From Sporocytophaga myxococcoides (lineage in GTDB: Bacteria > Bacteroidota > Bacteroidia > Cytophagales > Cytophagaceae): a stretch of DNA of 64,000 nt. Made by a program: the position numbers and the translations under genes. The notes under the pieces were generated by a model that did not search any database, had not been told where the DNA came from, and saw nothing but the letters and a program-made list of their open reading frames with translations. Shown piece by piece: positions 34,663 through 45,560 of this stretch (position 1 is its first letter; each line of letters opens with the position of its first letter). The stretch lies in contig NZ_BBLT01000005.1 in assembly GCF_000775915.1 (NCBI RefSeq), positions 62,001 through 126,000 on the forward strand. Reading direction: 5' to 3'.

Positions 34663-35334
34663 ATGAATGATTCAGATTTCCTAAAGTTAATGCAACAATC
34701 ACAGCCTGTTATAAAAACTATTTTTGTTGATATTGGAGGGGTATTGTTATCCAATAGTTGGGATGGCAAGTGTGTGAAAGATTCAATAAACTATTTTGGA
34801 ATAGAGGGAGACGAAGTTTTATTCAGACATTCAGAAGTGGCATCTTTATACTATTGTGGAAAGTTCAGTCTGGATGAATATATTAAGTACGTCGTTTTTT
34901 TTACGGATAGAAATTTCGGATGTGATGAATATAAAGATTTTGTCTTTGGACAATCAAAGGCAAATGAGGATATGATCAAATATATAAAATTTTTAAGGGG
35001 ACATTTCAGATTGAAAATAGTAGCCCTCAATAATGAAGGACGCGAACTCAATGAATTTAGAATTAAAAAATTCAAGCTTCATGAGTTAGTTGATTCATTT
35101 ATTTCATCCTCTTACCTGAAGCTATGCAAGCCTGATCCAGAGTTTTACAGAATAGCGCTTGATATTTCAGGTTCCGATGCCAGCGAAGTATTGTACATTG
35201 AAGAACGGGAACTAATGACAGCAATTGCGGGAAAGCTTGGCATAAAATCTATTTTACATAGCAACTATAAAAATACAAGAAAGGAGGTAGAAAAGCTTGG
35301 GTTTTATCTTCCGGAAGAAACTTTATTCGGATAG
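34663..35334 (+). CDS. HAD-superfamily hydrolase-like protein
   Basis: 223 residues. The HAD nucleophile motif is FVDIGGVLLS (D23), the second acidic residue being Gly as in some IA-family members. Motif II is ALNNEG (Asn instead of Ser/Thr), motif III lysine is in LKLCKPDPEFY, and motif IV is YIEERELM, with Glu in place of Asp-Asp. The C1 cap is helical (CKFSLDEYIKYVVFFTDRNFG region). The mixture of conserved and replaced residues makes phosphatase activity uncertain. Placed between two kinase genes, but gaps of about 110-120 bp do not prove an operon. Confidence 0.8.
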   Translation: MNDSDFLKLMQQSQPVIKTIFVDIGGVLLSNSWDGKCVKDSINYFGIEGDEVLFRHSEVASLYYCGKFSLDEYIKYVVFFTDRNFGCDEYKDFVFGQSKANEDMIKYIKFLRGHFRLKIVALNNEGRELNEFRIKKFKLHELVDSFISSSYLKLCKPDPEFYRIALDISGSDASEVLYIEERELMTAIAGKLGIKSILHSNYKNTRKEVEKLGFYLPEETLFG

Positions 35335-35442
35335 TTTTTTTATTCTAAAATTTACTGTTTTAAAAGTAACAATTAAAGAATATCACAGTTGTTAAGGATT
35401 TATAATGGGGGTACTTTTTCTTATTAAATAATAAATGATCTA

Positions 35443-36672
35443 ATGGTTTATACTCATTTCAGAGACTTTGCTTTCTATCTATATAAAAATTACCTGGATC
35501 ATATAACTGTAGAATATTCCAAAAAAATAGTTTCTGATAAAGATCATTTCCTCAGACTTTATTATCATGACCTACCCGAGAATGACTTTTATTGCCTTCG
35601 CACAGCAATGGAACAGTATCTCAAATCCATTTACACCGGTGATAATATTCAAATAAATAAATTTTATGAATTCGAGGAAGCGCAGGTAGAAAAATTCTCA
35701 TTAAGAGTAAATGTTTTAAAAAGTTCTATTATAGAATACTTAATATTTTATTCAACAGACATTAATAAAATTTCTGAAGTAATAAGAGAGATGAACCATT
35801 TCTATGCAGTGCAGGAAGGATTGATATTAAAAGATTTTTTTGCACTTCGTCAGCAGGAAATTGAAGCTGTTAAAAAAGCCCTGGATCAGAAAGCAACTAC
35901 TCCAGCAGGTTTTGATGATAAAAGTCTGATCAGTACAAGTATGGAAAGGTCCTTCATAGAGCTGGAAGCAAAAGATAATAATCTAAAGATGGCTTATTCG
36001 GAACTTGATGACTTCATCAATAAAGTTTATATTGAATTAAAAGCTCCGGTTTCAAATATAGAAGGGTTGATTAAGGAGATGATGTTAGAGATTGCCAGTG
36101 ACAGAGGGGAAGCAGAGGTGCTTATTCAGATGCTTACTGCATCATTGACCCAGATAAAAAAGACAATTGAATTTCTGATTCAAATTTCTGAAATTTATAA
36201 TACAGATTTGATTGAACGAAAGCAGTCTATAAATTTTTCTGATGTTCTAGATGAAGTGTTGGATGATTTGTATCCGGAATTATCCGATATCAACCTTAAT
36301 GTAGAAAGAGAATTTCAAATATCAACAGTACATTTTCCAAAAAAGCAATTGAAATCTGTAATGTTAAATCTTCTTTTAAATTCATTTAAATTCAGAACTC
36401 CGGGAAAAAATGTCAGGATTGTAATTAAAACACAAATAAAAAAAGGAAATCTTTTGCTAAGCTTTTGTGATAATGGGATAGGTATAAGCCCTAAAGATCA
36501 TAAAAGGATTTTTCAGGTCTTCAAAAAAGCTCATAATATTGAAGAGGGGTTGGGAGGCGGACTATATCTTGTAAAAAGTATTATGGAGAAAAATAACGGA
36601 AAAATTGAAGTGCAAAGTGAACCGGGATGCGGCACGATTTTTAATTTATTTTTTAAAACATCTCCTCATTGA
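35443..36672 (+). CDS. Soluble histidine-kinase-like protein without the phosphoacceptor His
   Basis: 409 residues, no membrane segment. An N-terminal helical region (1-160) is followed by a coiled-coil-like stretch (about 160-190) and the kinase core. The dimerisation helix reads FINKVYIELKAPVSNIEGL, whereas the related kinase at 40634 has FIYTASHDLKAPISNMEGL: the phosphorylated His is I197 (codon ATT, 36031-36033) and its partner acidic residue is Glu. The ATPase part looks intact: N-box VMLNLLLNSFKFR, G1 FCDNGIGIS, and a G2 loop GLGGGLYLVKSI. It may phosphorylate nothing itself but bind ATP, heterodimerise with another kinase, or regulate one. It could also be a decaying gene, although the frame is whole. 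Confidence 0.88.
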   Translation: MVYTHFRDFAFYLYKNYLDHITVEYSKKIVSDKDHFLRLYYHDLPENDFYCLRTAMEQYLKSIYTGDNIQINKFYEFEEAQVEKFSLRVNVLKSSIIEYLIFYSTDINKISEVIREMNHFYAVQEGLILKDFFALRQQEIEAVKKALDQKATTPAGFDDKSLISTSMERSFIELEAKDNNLKMAYSELDDFINKVYIELKAPVSNIEGLIKEMMLEIASDRGEAEVLIQMLTASLTQIKKTIEFLIQISEIYNTDLIERKQSINFSDVLDEVLDDLYPELSDINLNVEREFQISTVHFPKKQLKSVMLNLLLNSFKFRTPGKNVRIVIKTQIKKGNLLLSFCDNGIGISPKDHKRIFQVFKKAHNIEEGLGGGLYLVKSIMEKNNGKIEVQSEPGCGTIFNLFFKTSPH

Positions 36673-36778
36673 TTTTAGACAAAGCTGATGAGCTTGATTT
36701 TGAGGGGTTAGTCGTAAGGTAACTGATTAATCTGTATAAAAAGTTGGTTAAGCAAGACTATTTTAGAAACTTTGCATT

Positions 36779-36786
36779 TAGTTTTG
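36779..36786 (+). promoter_or_regulatory. Possible -7 element for ttcA
   Basis: TAGTTTTG matches TAnnTTTG but lies only 10 bp before the ATG, which would give a nearly leaderless transcript. No -33 element at proper spacing. Low confidence. Confidence 0.25.
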
Positions 36787-36795
36787 CTTTGAAAT

Positions 36796-37614
36796 ATGGA
36801 AAATCAGGATTTTGAATTCGAAAAACTCGAAAGGAAGCTTAGAAAAGCTGTTTGGAACGCGATAGAGGACTATAAAATGATTGAAGACGGGGATAAGATT
36901 ATGGTATGTCTTTCTGGAGGAAAGGATAGTTATACCATGTTGGATATCCTTATGCATATTCAGCAAAATGGAAAATATTCCTTTGAAATAATAGCAGTTA
37001 ACCTCGATCAGAAACAACCTGATTTTCCGGAACACATTCTCCCTGAATATCTCTCTCGTGTAGGTGTACCCTTCAAAATTATAGAGCGTGATACTTACAC
37101 AATTGTTAAAGAAAAAACTCCTGAAGGAAAAACGCTTTGCACACTTTGTTCAAGATTAAGAAGAGGTACTTTATACACAGCAGCAAAAGAACTGGGAGCA
37201 ACAAAGATTGCATTAGGGCACCACAGAGAAGATATTATTGAGACATTCTTCCTGAATCTTTTCTTTAGTGGAAAAATGGAAGCAATGCCAGCAAAATACA
37301 AAACTGATAACCAAGAGCATATTGTGATCAGACCATTGGCTTTCTGTAAGGAAAAAGAAATCGAAAAGTATTCTGTTGCAAAGGCTTATCCGATTATTCC
37401 ATGTAATCTTTGTGGGTCGCAGCAAAATATGCAGAGGCAGGTAATTAAAAAAATGCTGGAGAATTGGGAAAAAGAATATACAGACAGAACAGAAGTTATT
37501 TTTAATGCCTTGAAAAATGTATCACCCTCACATTTGTTGGATAAGGATCTTTATGATTTTGAGGGTTTTATGTCTCTTGTGAAAGACAAAGGAGTTACAG
37601 AAAAATGTGATTAG
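36796..37614 (+). CDS. ttcA: tRNA 2-thiocytidine(32) synthetase TtcA
   Basis: 272 residues. Adds sulfur to cytidine 32 of some tRNAs using ATP and an iron-sulfur cluster. The PP-loop SGGKDS (40-45) activates the base; C115 and C118 ([10 protein letters not shown]) plus C203 or C206 (CNLCGSQ) bind the [4Fe-4S] cluster, and [19 protein letters not shown] is the family signature. Length is normal. The start is fixed by the ATG at 36796. Cytoplasmic. Confidence 0.95.
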   Translation: MENQDFEFEKLERKLRKAVWNAIEDYKMIEDGDKIMVCLSGGKDSYTMLDILMHIQQNGKYSFEIIAVNLDQKQPDFPEHILPEYLSRVGVPFKIIERDTYTIVKEKTPEGKTLCTLCSRLRRGTLYTAAKELGATKIALGHHREDIIETFFLNLFFSGKMEAMPAKYKTDNQEHIVIRPLAFCKEKEIEKYSVAKAYPIIPCNLCGSQQNMQRQVIKKMLENWEKEYTDRTEVIFNALKNVSPSHLLDKDLYDFEGFMSLVKDKGVTEKCD

Positions 37615-37648
37615 AAAAAAAAAGTTAAATTCTACTAAACAATCTGGC

Positions 37649-37656
37649 TACGTTTG
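37649..37656 (+). promoter_or_regulatory. -7 element for the cold-shock gene
   Basis: TACGTTTG, exact TAnnTTTG, 55 bp before the ATG at 37704. No clear -33 element. Confidence 0.4.
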
Positions 37657-37703
37657 GGTTGATGTAGCATTATTAAAATCTAATATCAATGCTACAACTT
37701 TCA

Positions 37704-37895
37704 ATGTTACAAGGGACTGTAAAGTTCTTCAATAATTCCAAAGGATATGGTTTTATTAAAAATGAAAAATCCGGAGAAGAAATTTTTGTTCACGCTAGTG
37801 GACTGATCGACCAGGTCAGAGAAAATGACAAGGTTCGGTTTGAGGTAAAACAGGGTAAGAAAGGGCCCAACGCTGTAAATGTTTCCTTAGTTTAA
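37704..37895 (+). CDS. Cold-shock domain protein (CspA family)
   Basis: 63 residues starting at MLQGTVKFF; the frame also has an ATG 15 bp upstream (37689), giving an unusual MLQLS prefix. OB-fold RNA/ssDNA-binding protein with the RNP motifs KGYGFI (RNP1) and EIFVHASGL (RNP2, in place of VFVHFSAI). It acts as an RNA chaperone or antiterminator. Normal length. Followed by its own terminator. Constitutive or cold regulation cannot be told. Confidence 0.95.
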   Translation: MLQGTVKFFNNSKGYGFIKNEKSGEEIFVHASGLIDQVRENDKVRFEVKQGKKGPNAVNVSLV

Positions 37896-37928
37896 CCTTA
37901 ATAGCAAACTCATCCCTTACTTACTTTG

Positions 37929-37957
37929 AAGCCCACCCTCCCCGGATGGGCTTTTAT
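37929..37957 (+). terminator. Terminator of the cold-shock gene
   Basis: AAGCCCA (37929-37935) pairs with TGGGCTT (37947-37953), followed by TTATTTTTATTT. Confidence 0.75.
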
Positions 37958-37966
37958 TTTTATTTC

Positions 37967-38039
37967 ACCCACTCATACTCATTCATACTCTCTCACTCAA
38001 ATTCCCTCTCACACTCCCTCTCACACTCACACTCTCTCT
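37967..38039 (+). repeat. C/T-rich low-complexity tract with tandem 12-mers
   Basis: About 70 bases made almost only of C, T and A in (CACTC/CATACTC/CTCTC)-like units, including an exact tandem duplication of TCCCTCTCACAC (38003-38014, 38015-38026). Strong strand asymmetry (no G for most of it). It lies just past a terminator and is outside any credible gene. The remaining intergenic part to 38354 shows only a doubtful minus-strand frame (38068-38280). Confidence 0.7.
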
Positions 38040-38354
38040 ACTGGCTTCCACGCTCTCCTTGTAATTTCTATTTTTGCCAAAGAGAAAACTTATCCTTTGT
38101 GTCGGAGAATTTTTTATTGGTTTTATAACCAGCATTGCCATAATACATTTTGACTTTATTACAGATATTGCTCCTTTTCAGAATCCCATATCTGCTATTA
38201 ATCCCTGTTTTACTCTTTGATGCATATTCTTTTACAAACTTTTTATCGATTTTTTTTGGGTAGATGAGTAGAGCTATCATTTCGAAATATTTAAATCTCA
38301 GCGCCAGATAAACAGTTTCTTCGGGTAAAGGTTAGACCTCTATAGCCATAGTAC
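38040..38354. other. Intergenic remainder before the AsmA-like gene; no credible gene
   Basis: The only sizeable frame is on the minus strand (70 codons, 38280 to 38068, extendable to about 38325 without a start codon). Its product is basic and unrecognised, with VYLALRFKYFEMI near the beginning; it may be a gene fragment. No promoter or hairpin of note is visible. Confidence 0.3.
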
Positions 38355-40505
38355 ATGAGTGATCAGCTAAATAAACAGGGAAAAGCAGTAAAGTTTTTTA
38401 AAGCTTTGGGAATAATGGTGTCAGGGCTTGTCATTTTCTGGTCATTGATTTATTTAATTGTTAATATTTTTATCACTCCAATAGTAAAGAAAAAAATTAT
38501 AGACTCTGTACATCAATCCTCTGGAGGACTTTATTTGCTAGAGTTTGACATGTTTAATCTTATGCCGTTAGAAGGAAATGCACAAATTGGTAATGTACAC
38601 ATCTTTCAAGATACTATGATTCTGAGAAAAATCAGACTTGAAAATCCTCAGGGAAATCATTCGGCAGTAGAGGTAAGAGCAGAAAAGATAACTGTCAAAA
38701 ATGTCAAGTGGTTGACTTATATACTGGACCGTGCATTAAAGGTAGACGGAATTGAAATACAGGATCCTAATTTCTCTTTTAAAGGAAATATCCCTGTAGA
38801 TACAATTGAAGTAGCCCGTTACAGTTTTCTGGATGTAGTACCAGGCATTGTCGCAAGTTTTGCAGGGTCTCTAAATATCGATGAGCTTAAAATTAACAGA
38901 GGCGCTCTTGCCGTTGATTTAAAAGGAAAAGGCGGAACTACTAAGCAGAATGCTGACAGTATTTTTCTTGATATGCACGATATTCGCATAGATACCGGAG
39001 CTTCCAGAAATGCTCTTTTTACTACAAAAGTAAAATTTAATATAGGAAACTATAAACTTGTACAAAGTGACAGCTTATTTGAAATTTCAGTAAAGCAATT
39101 TCATGGCAGTTATGAAGATTCCTTATTAGGTATGTATGGTGTCGATGTTACTCCATTAAAAGAATCGAATAAAGAAAGATATAAAGCGAAGGTAAAATTT
39201 ATAAAGGCATACAAAATAGATTTTCCACTCTTTTTTAAAGAGAATAAAATCGAAATCGGACAACTTTTTTTCCAGACCCCGGATATTGATTTTACATCTA
39301 CTATTACTGGAAATAGCAGCTCTGTGAGTATCGGAGATATGCTGACAAAGTTTTTGCCATATATAAGCAACAGCTTAAGCATAAAATCATTCGGTTTAAA
39401 AGAAGGGAAGGTTAGCTTAAAGGTTTATACTTCAAAAGGCCTTGTTGAACAGGCTGCAGAAGATATACTAATGCTGGCAAAAGATATCGCAATAAGTACT
39501 GAAACAATTAAAACAAGCAATTATTGGGGAGAAGTAGATTTTGGAGTTAAGAACTTTTTGATAAGAGCGCTTCCTCAGCACGTTGAACTGAAAGTGAAAA
39601 ATCTGAAAGCTTATACAGGTGATGGGAAAATTTACCTAAATGGCTGTTCTGTTTCACATATGAATAAAAAATCAGAGGAATCTATAACGTTTGATAACAA
39701 TATCGAGAAGATTGAAGGAGTATCTGTGAACTTTCACAGGCTGATTGCGGGCACTGCGTTGGAAATGCAGTTGCTAAAGGTTTCAGGTATGAAGCTTAAA
39801 ATTTACAATAATGAAAATATAAAAAATTCTCAGTCCAAGATGAGGAAAATGCCCAATGAACTACTTAAAGAATTAGGCTTATCCTTAAATATAAATGAGT
39901 TTGAATTGATAAACAGTGATATTATTTTTGAAATTTTTGATGAAAAAAATAAAAGACAGGGACAACTTACTTTCAATAAAATACAATTAAAAATAAAAAA
40001 TCTTTCCAATCTGAATAGAGATCCTTCCGGCTCAGTATTTAACATTCAATCTACAATCATGAATCAGGGAGTGATGGATATCGTGATAAGATATCCGCTG
40101 TATAGAAAGTCTTTTGATTTCGCCCTTAAGGGAAAGTTGGCTACTATTGATGTTACAAAATTTAACAGTATTACGAAATTCTCAGATATCGAGCTGAGGT
40201 CAGGAACCGTTTCTGTTCCATCGATAAACATGGAAGTGCAAAGCGGCAATGCCAAAGGAACTTTTGCATTAGTTTACCAGGATCTGAAGGTTAAAATTAT
40301 TAACAGCTCAGGAAGGAAAAAGAGGCTTAAGTCAAAAATAGCGAATATAGCTATCAAGAATAATGAAAATAAAATTGTCCACTTTTCATATAAAAGGCAA
40401 GAAACAGATGGATTTGTTACATTTGTATGGCGAGCAGTAAGTTCTGAGTTAGAAAAAGCCATAGTCAAAGATGTGTTTAAACCGTTTATCAGAAATGAAA
40501 AGTGA
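38355..40505 (+). CDS. AsmA/TamB-like membrane-anchored protein, 716 aa
   Basis: N-terminal transmembrane helix (about 18-40, GIMVSGLVIFWSLIYLIVNIF), followed by a long, beta-rich, mostly hydrophilic chain. The pattern is of an inner-membrane anchor with a repetitive extended periplasmic domain: LEGNAQIGNVHIFQDT, VEVRAEKITVKNVKWL, FSFKGNIPVDT, as in AsmA-like or DUF748-type proteins that bridge membranes and may move lipids. There is no classical C-terminal TamB domain; the family assignment is therefore by general architecture. It is upstream of the CHASE kinase but separated by 128 bp. Confidence 0.65.
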   Translation: MSDQLNKQGKAVKFFKALGIMVSGLVIFWSLIYLIVNIFITPIVKKKIIDSVHQSSGGLYLLEFDMFNLMPLEGNAQIGNVHIFQDTMILRKIRLENPQGNHSAVEVRAEKITVKNVKWLTYILDRALKVDGIEIQDPNFSFKGNIPVDTIEVARYSFLDVVPGIVASFAGSLNIDELKINRGALAVDLKGKGGTTKQNADSIFLDMHDIRIDTGASRNALFTTKVKFNIGNYKLVQSDSLFEISVKQFHGSYEDSLLGMYGVDVTPLKESNKERYKAKVKFIKAYKIDFPLFFKENKIEIGQLFFQTPDIDFTSTITGNSSSVSIGDMLTKFLPYISNSLSIKSFGLKEGKVSLKVYTSKGLVEQAAEDILMLAKDIAISTETIKTSNYWGEVDFGVKNFLIRALPQHVELKVKNLKAYTGDGKIYLNGCSVSHMNKKSEESITFDNNIEKIEGVSVNFHRLIAGTALEMQLLKVSGMKLKIYNNENIKNSQSKMRKMPNELLKELGLSLNINEFELINSDIIFEIFDEKNKRQGQLTFNKIQLKIKNLSNLNRDPSGSVFNIQSTIMNQGVMDIVIRYPLYRKSFDFALKGKLATIDVTKFNSITKFSDIELRSGTVSVPSINMEVQSGNAKGTFALVYQDLKVKIINSSGRKKRLKSKIANIAIKNNENKIVHFSYKRQETDGFVTFVWRAVSSELEKAIVKDVFKPFIRNEK

Positions 40506-40633
40506 ACACTTTTTGGTTAAATTGAATAAAAGTTAACTTCAATGTCCAGGCAATTAGATCAGAAGACAGAAAGTGTACCGATTCGGAAACGAGAATTAAA
40601 ACTATATGAATTCGAGAACTCTACATATTTCAG

Positions 40634-43120
40634 ATGAAAATATATAATAAAATACGTGTATTTCTAAGGCAGTATTTTATTCCGGTCGTTTCTTTTCTGA
40701 TCATTTACTTTTTAGTTATATACTCTTATATCCAGGTTAAAGAAAAGACAAAACAGCAAAAAACAGAATATTTTGAATCAAGATCATATCTGGTTAAAAC
40801 AGCGATAAATAATCGGATATTAGATTATATTCAGATTTTGAAAGGGGGCAAGGCCTTCATAGAATCATCAGATTCGATTACAAGGAAGGAATGGAAACGG
40901 TATATTTCAAGTCTTGATGTTGATCAGAACTATCCGGGAATTCAGGGGATAGGTTATACGATTTTCATAAAGCCTGAGGAATTGCAGAAACACATCAATG
41001 CAATACGGGCTAGCGGCTTTCCGGCATACACTATCACACCTTCTGGTGAAAGGGAAATATATACATCTATTATTTATCTGGAACCATTTACTGATAGAAA
41101 TCTTAGAGCATTTGGGTATGATATGTACAGTGAACCTGTTCGGAGGAGAGCTATGGAAAGGGCTATGGAAACCGGTCAGGCTGCCCTTACAGGCAAACTG
41201 ACACTTGTTCAGGAAACCGGAGACGGCAATCAGCCTGGTTTTTTAATTTATGTTCCTGTTTATAAATCGAACATTGCATCAGGTGATTCGCTTTCAACAG
41301 AACTAAGAAGAAAGGAGATCAGAGGATTTGTCTACAGCCCTTTCAGGTCGGGTGATTTATTTAATGCATTGCTTCCTGCAAGGTTCAAGGATCTTAACAT
41401 TGAAATATATAATGGAGACGAACTCTCAAAAGATGCTTTACTTTTTTCTACCCGAAAAAACGTAAAAGAGGAAAAGAAAGGTGGGGAATTTAAGAAGTAT
41501 GAAAATATCAGCGTTGGTGGAACAAACTGGATTATCTATATTTCATCAAAACCCTTTTTCGGAGGCAGAGAGTCTAATGATGCCTTGCTGATTCTTATCG
41601 GGGGATCTGTGATCAGCATTCTGATATTTTTTATCATGCTTATAAGATCAGAAGCTAAGAGGGTTAACAGACTCAAGCAAACGATCACTGACACCGTCAC
41701 GGCTGCAATATTTGTTATAGATAGAAATGGCTTTGTTACTTTTATTAATCCTGCAGTAACCAGGATTACCGGATATATGCCTGAAGACTTCAGGGAAAAG
41801 ACTTTTTATGATGTGATGCACCAAAGCCGTAAAGGACAATACAAAGATATTGACCCTGGTCGAAATATTTATCAGACAATTCTTCAGGGAAATCATGTGT
41901 ACGATCAGGAGGATATTCTGATAAGGAAGGATGGAAGATTATTCCCTGCGCTGTGTTCTGCTAATCCTATCATTGAAAATGGAATTCCGCTCGGAACATT
42001 AGTAGAGGTTAAGGATATTACAGGTGAAAAAAAAGCTAAAGAAACTATCGCAAAAAACCTGGAAACAAAAAACTTTCTCCTGGAGGCCATGCCAGATAAG
42101 GTATGGACAGCGGATGGAAATGGCGTTTTTAATTTTTTCGGTCAAAACTGGGAAGAATATTCAGGTTATACTATTGATGAATTTCTGAAAAATGGAATAG
42201 ATCTGATTATTTATTTTGAAGACAAAGTACAGGATGATAAAACCATTACGCAATTACTTCAGGAACATAAGTCTTTTCAAATAGAACACAGATTTAAAAG
42301 GTTTGATGGGGTGTATAGATGGCATCTTACAAGAGGGTTTCCTCAGACCAGTAAAAATGGTAGTGTGGAGATGTGGGTAGGCACGAGCACTGATATACAT
42401 GAGCAAAAGTTACAGGTTGAAGAGTTAAAGAAAATAAATGTAGACCTGGATAACTTTATTTATACAGCATCTCATGATCTTAAAGCTCCTATATCCAATA
42501 TGGAAGGATTGGTTGAAGCATTAAAAGTTGCAGGTGAAAATAAAGTTGAAAGAAATGAACTGATCGAATTAATTAATAAATCTTTATTGAGACTGGGAAG
42601 AACAATCAATGATCTTACTGAAATTGCAAAAATTCAGAAACAAAAGGATTGGACTAATGAAGTAGTTGAATTTTCTGAAGTTGTGGAAGAAGTAATACAG
42701 GATTTGCAAAGATATATTGATAATGCAGAAGCTAAAATCAATTTAGAATTTAATGTATCAGCTATAAAATTCAGCAAAAAGAATCTTAGAAGTATTTTTT
42801 ATAATTTGATTTCAAATGCTATCAAATACAGAAAAAGCAATACTACCCCGATCGTGGATGTCAGGACTTTCCTTGAAAATGATAAGATAGTGATTTTTGC
42901 AAGAGATAATGGTTTAGGTATAAAACATGAAAATAAAAAAAGAGTATTTGAAATGTTCAGAAGATTGCATGCGCATGTGGAAGGTTCTGGAATGGGCTTG
43001 TATATAGTTAAAAGGATAGTTGAAAATGCAGGTGGGACTATTGATATAGAAAGTCAAGCAGGAGAGGGGACTACATTCAGAATATATCTTCCGGCAGAAG
43101 ATCATTTAATCAGAGATTAA
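40634..43120 (+). CDS. CHASE-domain sensor histidine kinase with two PAS domains
   Basis: 828 residues. TM1 about 13-33; periplasmic CHASE domain about 75-275 (PGIQGIGYTIFI, GYDMYSEPVRRRAMERAMETG); TM2 about 317-337; PAS-1 about 345-465 (VIDRNGFVTFINPAVTRITGY), PAS-2/PAC about 480-597 (WTADGNGVFNFFGQNWEEYSGY); HisKA with H614 in TASHDLKAPISN; HATPase with NLISNAIKYRKS, ARDNGLGIK and a G2 loop GSGMGLYIVKRI. An intact, complete sensor kinase; no receiver domain. CHASE domains sense small extracellular molecules. The dimerisation helix is closely related to that of the histidine-less protein at 35443. Orphan: no response-regulator nearby. Confidence 0.95.
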   Translation: MKIYNKIRVFLRQYFIPVVSFLIIYFLVIYSYIQVKEKTKQQKTEYFESRSYLVKTAINNRILDYIQILKGGKAFIESSDSITRKEWKRYISSLDVDQNYPGIQGIGYTIFIKPEELQKHINAIRASGFPAYTITPSGEREIYTSIIYLEPFTDRNLRAFGYDMYSEPVRRRAMERAMETGQAALTGKLTLVQETGDGNQPGFLIYVPVYKSNIASGDSLSTELRRKEIRGFVYSPFRSGDLFNALLPARFKDLNIEIYNGDELSKDALLFSTRKNVKEEKKGGEFKKYENISVGGTNWIIYISSKPFFGGRESNDALLILIGGSVISILIFFIMLIRSEAKRVNRLKQTITDTVTAAIFVIDRNGFVTFINPAVTRITGYMPEDFREKTFYDVMHQSRKGQYKDIDPGRNIYQTILQGNHVYDQEDILIRKDGRLFPALCSANPIIENGIPLGTLVEVKDITGEKKAKETIAKNLETKNFLLEAMPDKVWTADGNGVFNFFGQNWEEYSGYTIDEFLKNGIDLIIYFEDKVQDDKTITQLLQEHKSFQIEHRFKRFDGVYRWHLTRGFPQTSKNGSVEMWVGTSTDIHEQKLQVEELKKINVDLDNFIYTASHDLKAPISNMEGLVEALKVAGENKVERNELIELINKSLLRLGRTINDLTEIAKIQKQKDWTNEVVEFSEVVEEVIQDLQRYIDNAEAKINLEFNVSAIKFSKKNLRSIFYNLISNAIKYRKSNTTPIVDVRTFLENDKIVIFARDNGLGIKHENKKRVFEMFRRLHAHVEGSGMGLYIVKRIVENAGGTIDIESQAGEGTTFRIYLPAEDHLIRD

Positions 43121-43127
43121 ATAATAA

Positions 43128-43150
43128 AAGCCCGGATCTAGTCCGGGCTT
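43128..43150. terminator. Bidirectional terminator
   Basis: AAGCCCGGA (43128-43136) pairs with TCCGGGCTT (43142-43150). It lies between the convergent CHASE kinase and metY. Confidence 0.85.
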
Positions 43151-43156
43151 CTAAGA

Positions 43157-44491
<1,335 letters not shown>

Positions 44492-44666
44492 TTAGTAGAC
44501 TAGTTATTGTCTTTTGACAAATATGGACTTTTATTTTTTTGAATACCACTATGCAATTATTTTCCTGAAAAATTGTTTTTCCAGGCAATAGCGACTGCAC
44601 AAATTATTTTAATCTTTATAGAATTTGTACTTATTTCGCTGCTGCATTAATATAAATAATTAATTC

Positions 44667-45488
44667 ATGGAAAAAGGGCCGATAGGGGTATTTGACTCAG
44701 GTTTTGGAGGGTTAACAGTTCTGAGGGAGTTTGAAAAAATACTTCCAGAATACGATTACCTTTACCTGGGAGACAATGCGAGGGCTCCTTATGGAACCAG
44801 GTCATTTGATACTGTTTACCAATATACGCTTGAATGCGTAAAGTATCTTTTTGATAAAGGCTGCCATCTGGTCATTTTAGCCTGCAATACTGCCTCTGCT
44901 AAAGCTTTGAGAAGTATTCAGAAGCAGGATTTAAATGCGATAGATTCAGAGAAAAGGGTTCTGGGTGTTATAAGACCAACTACTGAAATAATAGGCTCTG
45001 TTTCACAAACAAGACATGTTGGTATTCTGGGAACCAAGGGTACTATAGAATCAAATTCTTACCCTATTGAAATTCATAAGTTTTATCCTGAGATACAGGT
45101 TTTTCAAGAAGCTTGTCCAATGTGGGTTCCACTAGTGGAAAACAATGAATATGACGGTCCGGGAGCTGACTATTTTATTGAAAAGCATATCATTAACATA
45201 TTATCAAAATCCTCAGAAATAGATACTCTGGTATTGGGCTGTACACATTATCCTTTGCTTGCAGAGAAAATCCAGAATTACCTCCCGTCTGAAGTAAAAC
45301 TTGTGTCGCAGGGAGAAATTGTAGCTAAAAGTCTTAAAGATTATCTCTTCAAACATCCAGAAATGCAGGCAAAATGTTCTAAAGGTGGTACTTGTACTTT
45401 TTATACTACAGACTCTACATCCAGCTTCGATGCTGCCGCTTCAGTGTTTATGGATAAAAAAATAGAATCTTTGCATATTACTTTATAA
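44667..45488 (+). CDS. murI: Glutamate racemase
   Basis: 273 residues. Interconverts L- and D-glutamate for peptidoglycan. The two catalytic cysteines are C73 (LACNTASAKAL) and C192 (LGCTHYPLL); the N-terminal IGVFDSGFGGLTVL with D10 and LGDNARAPYGTRS are diagnostic. Normal length. Cytoplasmic. Upstream region to the divergent metY contains no exact TAnnTTTG element. It precedes an unrelated small gene (45561) by 72 bp. Confidence 0.96.
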   Translation: MEKGPIGVFDSGFGGLTVLREFEKILPEYDYLYLGDNARAPYGTRSFDTVYQYTLECVKYLFDKGCHLVILACNTASAKALRSIQKQDLNAIDSEKRVLGVIRPTTEIIGSVSQTRHVGILGTKGTIESNSYPIEIHKFYPEIQVFQEACPMWVPLVENNEYDGPGADYFIEKHIINILSKSSEIDTLVLGCTHYPLLAEKIQNYLPSEVKLVSQGEIVAKSLKDYLFKHPEMQAKCSKGGTCTFYTTDSTSSFDAAASVFMDKKIESLHITL

Positions 45489-45560
45489 AAATGAGTCTTT
45501 CCTTGAGGAAAGGGAACGAAAGGATTTCATTTCGGGTTTTCATCCTGAAATTCTTCTCAA

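Noticed and set aside
38068-38280. 70-codon minus-strand frame; the extended reading has VYLALRFKYFEMI, faintly reminiscent of ASCH-domain starts
   Set aside because: Too short and the similarity does not continue into the expected Gly-Glu-Lys motif; could be a relic but not supportable.
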